Assembly (NCBI GenBank): GCA_029531795.1
Contig: JAPEIS010000013.1
Location: 434,001 to 498,000 of the forward strand
DNA: 64,000 nucleotides
From: Sclerotinia nivalis
Taxonomy: Eukaryota > Ascomycota > Leotiomycetes > Helotiales > Sclerotiniaceae
Direction of reading: 5' to 3'
Shown here: piece by piece, positions 59,950 to 64,000 of the stretch
How the letters are laid out: each line of letters begins with the position of its first letter
Position numbering within the stretch: the stretch's first letter is position 1
Position numbers and translations under genes: made by a program
Notes under the pieces: model-generated
The model's database searches: none
The model's input: the letters and a program-made list of their open reading frames with translations, nothing else
Told to the model about the DNA's origin: nothing

Positions 59950-61790
59950 CTTATAACAATATAAAAAAGATTATTAATAATAATATTCTTGAATAAAATC
60001 ATAATACAAAAAATTGCTTATTGTTATATTAATAAAGGATTTTCAGTATATTCAGATTTAAAATGTTTATATTCTTTATAATCAAAATAAAAAGGTTTCT
60101 TATTTGAATTATATTCTTTTGTACCATTCATAATAAAATGTTTTGAAGTCTTTGGATCCGGTAAATTGGCCTATCGAATCTGATTAGAGATTTACTGAAA
60201 ATTATTGTTCTGATCTTGTTGATTATTATTATTATTATTATGATTGTTATTTCCATTTCTATTTTGATTTCGAGAATTATTAGAATTGTAATTTCCTTTC
60301 GAACTATCCTTCTTAAAAATAGACTTCGATTTTAATTGTTAAGAAAGAACTTCGAGCTTTTGTTCTTTAGTAAAACCTTTAAATTTGATATTGAATATAT
60401 TATCTATAAGTTCTTTAATGATCTCATCATTTATGAATGAATTTTAAAACTCTATATTTTTTTTAATATTCTAAATCGTATAATAACTTTCGGTAAGAAA
60501 TCGATAGATAGTATTATTAGAAATAAAATAATTACGAAAAATTGAATCGATTAAATTTTTAACAAAATTAAGAATTAGTTTCTCTTAAACGATTGTATTA
60601 ATAATATCAAGGTTCTTCTCAGAAACAGAAATATCTTTGAATTCTATATCGTATTGAATATCCTTCACTTGTAAATAATATTTCTCAAAGGTTTCGTTTT
60701 TGGTTTGAATAAATGAATTCATTAAATCCATTACATTCTGAGCTATATTTTCGTTATTATAAAAAGGATAACGATTTAGAAAAGCCTTAATGAAAACAAA
60801 TTCGTTTTCCTGAATAACTATTTCAATATCTTCAAAGATAGTCTTGAAATCAATATAGTTATTAATCCAGATTTAAGTTTTCCCCTTAAATTTCAATTGA
60901 ATTATAATGAAAAAAACAAATGATTTGTAAATTGGATCTTTAATAATTCATTTAATAATTGTTTTGATCATATTTAACTATACAGAATTTAGTATATTAC
61001 AATAATCAAATTCAAATACTGAATCGATATTGATCTTGTTTCAAAGCTTCTTAGCTTTAACATTATCGAATATCGATATACTTATAATTTGAAAATTCGA
61101 TTTGGAAAAATTGAATAAAGGAAATGAAAGTATAATAGAAAACAAATTGAATTTTTTCAAATAATTCAATAAAAGATATATTTCAAATCCTAAAAGTCTT
61201 ATTTGTAAGGATTTTGAAGAATTGTAAATCGAAAAAAGAAATTCTTCAATAAAAGATATATAATATATTCGTTCTTGTAAATCAAAATCAGAAAGATATC
61301 GATAAAAACGAATAACAACTTATCAATATCTAGAATAGATTTCGGAACCGATCTCCAAATTGAATCTTTTACTTCTCAACTATAAGAAATATGAATATCT
61401 CGAAGGTTCGAAATCAAAAGGAAATTTAATATCGAAAGATTAAAAGTTTTGATAAAAAAACAATACTAAACTTATTCCTAAAAATATGATTACTATACTA
61501 GATTAAGATCTTTGAAAAAGAATATTTTGATACAACAAAAGATCGATACTTTAAACAAATCAAAAATCGGGAATTCTATACACAAATTGATAATTCCGTG
61601 AATAACGAATCTATACCACAATAATTATATTTTGCTTCTTTGAAATAATCGAATTGTTAAAACTTAAAATACCAATCAATAATTTTAAAAAGAAAATTCA
61701 AAAGGTAGTTTTTTCGAAAAGAAAATAAAGTATAAATCTACAAATAGAAAAATACTGATAATATATTAGATATCTATAAATCCCTACATA
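59950..61790 (-). pseudogene. Gypsy-C gag
   Basis: The C-terminal part is readable: an Asn-rich stretch (RNGNNNHNNNNNNNQQDQ) at about 60300-60200. Then a CCHC zinc knuckle region at about 60095-60040 reading FYFDYKEYKHFKSEY, i.e. C-x2-C-x4-H-x4-C with all three Cys changed to Tyr by G-to-A. The capsid upstream is decayed. Leader near the 5' LTR begins ggtgatctatg. Confidence 0.55.
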
Positions 61791-61797
61791 GATCACC

Positions 61798-61930
61798 AAT
61801 AAACACAACGGAAACGGATACAAAATGATAAATTGAAATTACGCATTTTTTATTAAACTAGGTTGAATTGGAGTGGTTATATAGATCCTTTTGGAATCAT
61901 ATTACCTGCCTCCTTTTTGGTACAGTATCT
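61798..61930 (-). repeat. Gypsy-C 5' LTR
   Basis: 133 bp, aataaacacaacgg...ggtacagtatct on the plus strand, next to duplication atatc at 61931-61935. Confidence 0.85.
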
Positions 61931-61935
61931 ATATC

Positions 61936-63485
61936 GATCTGCAAATCTGTCTTACAGAGACGATCAAAAACTTATAGTACATATATTTCATATTCTATTT
62001 TGTTCTCGGAATAGATCAAGATATCGTTTAAATAAATAGTATAGGATATATCTAAAAGATCGAAAAAGATATCATTTATATAATACTAATAAATAGCAAA
62101 ATCATTAATTAATCTGAAAAGTAAGATTTTATATTTATAAGTTCTGTATCGGATTCGAAATATGATCAAATCTTCAGAATCGAGATGTATATAAATTCAA
62201 TGGAATGCTTGTCGAATATCTAGCTTTATAAATATCTTAAATTTCGATATATGTATTAGAGTTTTATCGATTAATAGCAAAGAATATTCGTTTCTTTTGA
62301 TGATAGTATTAAATCGTCGAAAATCGATATAGAAATATAAATCATTATTCGATTTGGAAACAAAAAGTATTAATGTTATAAATAAAAAGAAATTAGTTTC
62401 AATGAAACCCTTTTTTAGATTATCGATAAAGTATTTTTTAATAACTAAAACTTCTTCCGAAGATATATTATAAATAGGATTAATTCTAAATTGAGCATTT
62501 GATGGAATTTCGATTTTATAATTGTATACTGTATATTGGGGTAATTTATTCGATTTTTTTTTTGAAAAGATTTCAAGATAATCGTAATATATTTAGGGAA
62601 TTCTTTGAAGTAATTCTTGAAATTCTTTATTATTGATATTCTTTATTCGATCCTTCAGTATTGTATTGATTTTATAAATGCTGATGGAAAAAATGATATT
62701 ATTATAATGACGATTATATATTTTGAAGGTTTCGGTGGAGATCGTAATGATATCGATAACAGTTTGAGATAGATAATTTGATTAGTAATATTCAGAGAAT
62801 AGTTTATTCAGAAGAATAGAACGATTAATCAATTTGATCTTTTTAAAAGATATCAAATTGTTTTTGGTATTTGTGGAAGGGAGCAAAAATTATTCTGTAG
62901 ATGAGTTTTCTTTGAATTCCTTTTCCATTTATCGGAAATTGGTATATAAATTCTATTTATATCTAATAATGAATCTGGTTAATAAAAATAAAGGTTTTAT
63001 ATAATTGATTTCGAAGAAAGCATTACAATATTATATATCTTCTTCGATTTCGGGATTGGATAATAGTTTAGGGATTGAAAGAGATTTTCTGAAAATGATA
63101 ATATCTCTTGAAAAATAGAGAATTAATAATAAATCTTTTAGCTATACTAATTGATAATTAAATGATCAGAGTATTATATTATAAACTTTGAATTATAGAT
63201 CTCCAATAATGATATTTCTTTTCATTTCAATTAATAAAAAAAAAACTTAAAGAAAAGTTCTATCGTTTAATTAAAATATTAAATGAATAAAATATATAAT
63301 AATAGTACTTTATCGATTGTTATATCCTTGAATAAAAATAGGATTATTTAAAAAAAAATTAAAGATATTAATATATTGAGAGAATTGATATACAAAACGA
63401 ATATTAATAAGCAAATAAGTAAGAACTCCAATATCTGCTAATATAAAAGATCGGATTTGAAAATCATAAATTAAAAGATAATAAG
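61936..63485 (-). pseudogene. Gypsy-B protease and RT, N-terminal part
   Basis: The minus strand from about 62480 reads FYIDFRRFNTIIKRNEYSLLLIDKTL, then FKIFIKLDIRQAFHWIYI, then YLNDILIYSENKIEYE (YLDD changed to YLND) and CKTDLQIDI at 61936, where Gypsy-C interrupts. Upstream (62960-62480) is a pre-RT part with YITIILKSFQKKN. The protease is expected at 63400-62960 but not clearly legible. Confidence 0.65.
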
Positions 63486-63589
63486 TGTCACGGGTTCATA
63501 ACTCTATCGAGTAGTGTTGATACCGATCAAACTACTTCTACCCTTTTAGGGGTTTCGTGGCCTAGTGGTAGAGTTCTAGCCCCGTGACA
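63486..63589. mobile_element. 104-bp mini-element with terminal inverted repeats and 5-bp duplication
   Basis: Begins TGTCACGGGTTCATAACTC and ends GAGTTCTAGCCCCGTGACA. The outer 9 bp are perfect inverted repeats and the similarity extends imperfectly to about 29 bp. Flanked by ataag at 63481-63485 and 63590-63594. It is balanced in composition inside A+T-rich Gypsy-B, so a recent arrival. TG...CA ends and the 5-bp duplication fit a tiny solo LTR (SMART/TRIM type). The strong internal inverted repeats and an A-box-like TGGCCTAGTGG would also fit a tRNA-related element. It has no coding capacity. Confidence 0.6.
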
Positions 63590-63594
63590 ATAAG

Positions 63595-64000
63595 AGAATA
63601 GAAAATTATCGTTATTTATAAAGCTCTATAGATTAATATATTTGAGATCATATTGATAATTTTGAGAAAAGACTTTTCTAAGGATTAATCCTTTCCTGAT
63701 TCATATAAATCGGAATCGGGAATTTCTGAAGTGATCCTTTTGTTTTCGAAGATTGTATCAACTTTGTGGATACCGAAGGGGTATATATAATTCTTAATCC
63801 AATTGAAAGCTTTGTATTTAAAGCAAAAAGAGAATAAAACAAAAGGATAAGATTTGAAATTCGGAATAAACTTAAGGATAACCAACTTTTCTCTTCCGAT
63901 ATATTCAGGCTTGATATTCTCATACAAAGAAATAAAATCTTTAATACGATTATCAAACAAAGGATTCTTTCGAATTTGATTTCTGATTATTATAGTATAT
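63595..64000 (-). pseudogene. Gypsy-B gag-like region (partial)
   Basis: A 91-codon minus-strand frame (63685-63960) including KYKAFNWIKNYIYPFG, similar in style to the LxGxAxxWxxxYL capsid motif of Ty3 gag. The element's 5' part continues beyond the window. The assignment is tentative. Confidence 0.4.

Larger units (their letters stand above)
53298..61930 (-). mobile_element. Gypsy-C: complete Ty3/gypsy element with short LTRs and unusual termini
   Basis: 8,633 bp between duplicated atatc (53293-53297, 61931-61935), inside the RT of Gypsy-B at a DLQIDI|NK codon position. LTRs: 53298-53431 (134 bp) and 61798-61930 (133 bp). The element reads on the minus strand: gag with zinc knuckle, retropepsin, acidic linker, RT, RNase H, integrase. 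No chromodomain seen. The LTRs begin AGATA and end TTTACT (element strand) rather than TG...CA, and no strong polypurine run precedes the 3' LTR. Confidence 0.85.
48388..64000 (-). mobile_element. Gypsy-B: Ty3/gypsy chromodomain element, minus strand, 5' end beyond the window
   Basis: Domains read from right to left: a gag-like region (63960-63600), protease-like region (about 63400-62900), RT (62480-61936 continuing at 53292-53060), RNase H (53040-52560), integrase zinc domain (50935-50690), integrase core (50228 downward) and chromodomain (about 49380-49140). Near 48403-48391 the minus strand reads aaggggagggtaa, a polypurine tract expected just before the 3' LTR. That LTR would extend left of 48390, but its far end is not recognisable. 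Four other elements interrupt it, and the coding sequence resumes in register after each. Confidence 0.8.

Overview
The window looks like nuclear DNA of a filamentous ascomycete (Pezizomycotina, probably Leotiomycetes; the class is an inference). It carries a spliced MFS glucose transporter gene with two short introns (55 and 56 nt). The rest is mostly retrotransposons decayed by C-to-T / G-to-A change of the repeat-induced point mutation (RIP) kind: extreme A+T, Trp codons turned into stops, and Asp or Gly catalytic codons turned into Asn or Glu. The genome is therefore bipartite: balanced-composition host islands between A+T-rich transposon blocks.

Layout. 1-1180: remnant of a minus-strand LINE (LINE-1, endonuclease domain). 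1186-8645: a complete minus-strand Ty1/copia element (Copia-A; 384-bp LTRs, target duplication ttata). 8646-11642: host sequence with no gene I can support. 11643-31998: a minus-strand LINE (LINE-2) with a 17-bp target duplication, itself a nest. Inside LINE-2 sits a Ty3/gypsy element (Gypsy-A, + strand, 12331-29682, duplication attcc). Gypsy-A contains a second full copy of its own family in reverse orientation (15225-21976, duplication ctttg) and a deleted copia element (Copia-B, 22055-25894, duplication aaaac). LINE-2 also holds a solo Gypsy-A LTR (29823-29985, duplication gataa). 31999-37767: host sequence again, with the glucose transporter at 35438-37342. Removing LINE-2 joins the two host pieces into one locus.

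37770-38016 is a TA-flanked MITE. 38020-48387 is a very A+T-rich relic zone with a LINE remnant (LINE-3), a 40-41 bp minisatellite, a possible second inverted-repeat element and isolated GC-rich hairpins. 48388-64000 is a minus-strand chromodomain Ty3/gypsy element (Gypsy-B, running off the right edge). It is interrupted by four insertions: a solo Copia-A LTR (50229-50627), a Tc1/mariner transposon (50966-52344), a complete second-lineage gypsy element (Gypsy-C, 53298-61930) and a 104-bp mini-element (63486-63589).

The only gene likely to be functional is the transporter. Every transposon reading frame seen is broken. The most unusual items are the structured 104-bp mini-element, the non-TG/CA LTR ends of Gypsy-C, an antisense cysteine-rich frame in Copia-B, a conserved hairpin ahead of the Gypsy-A polypurine tract, and the abrupt change of strand bias at about 30845.
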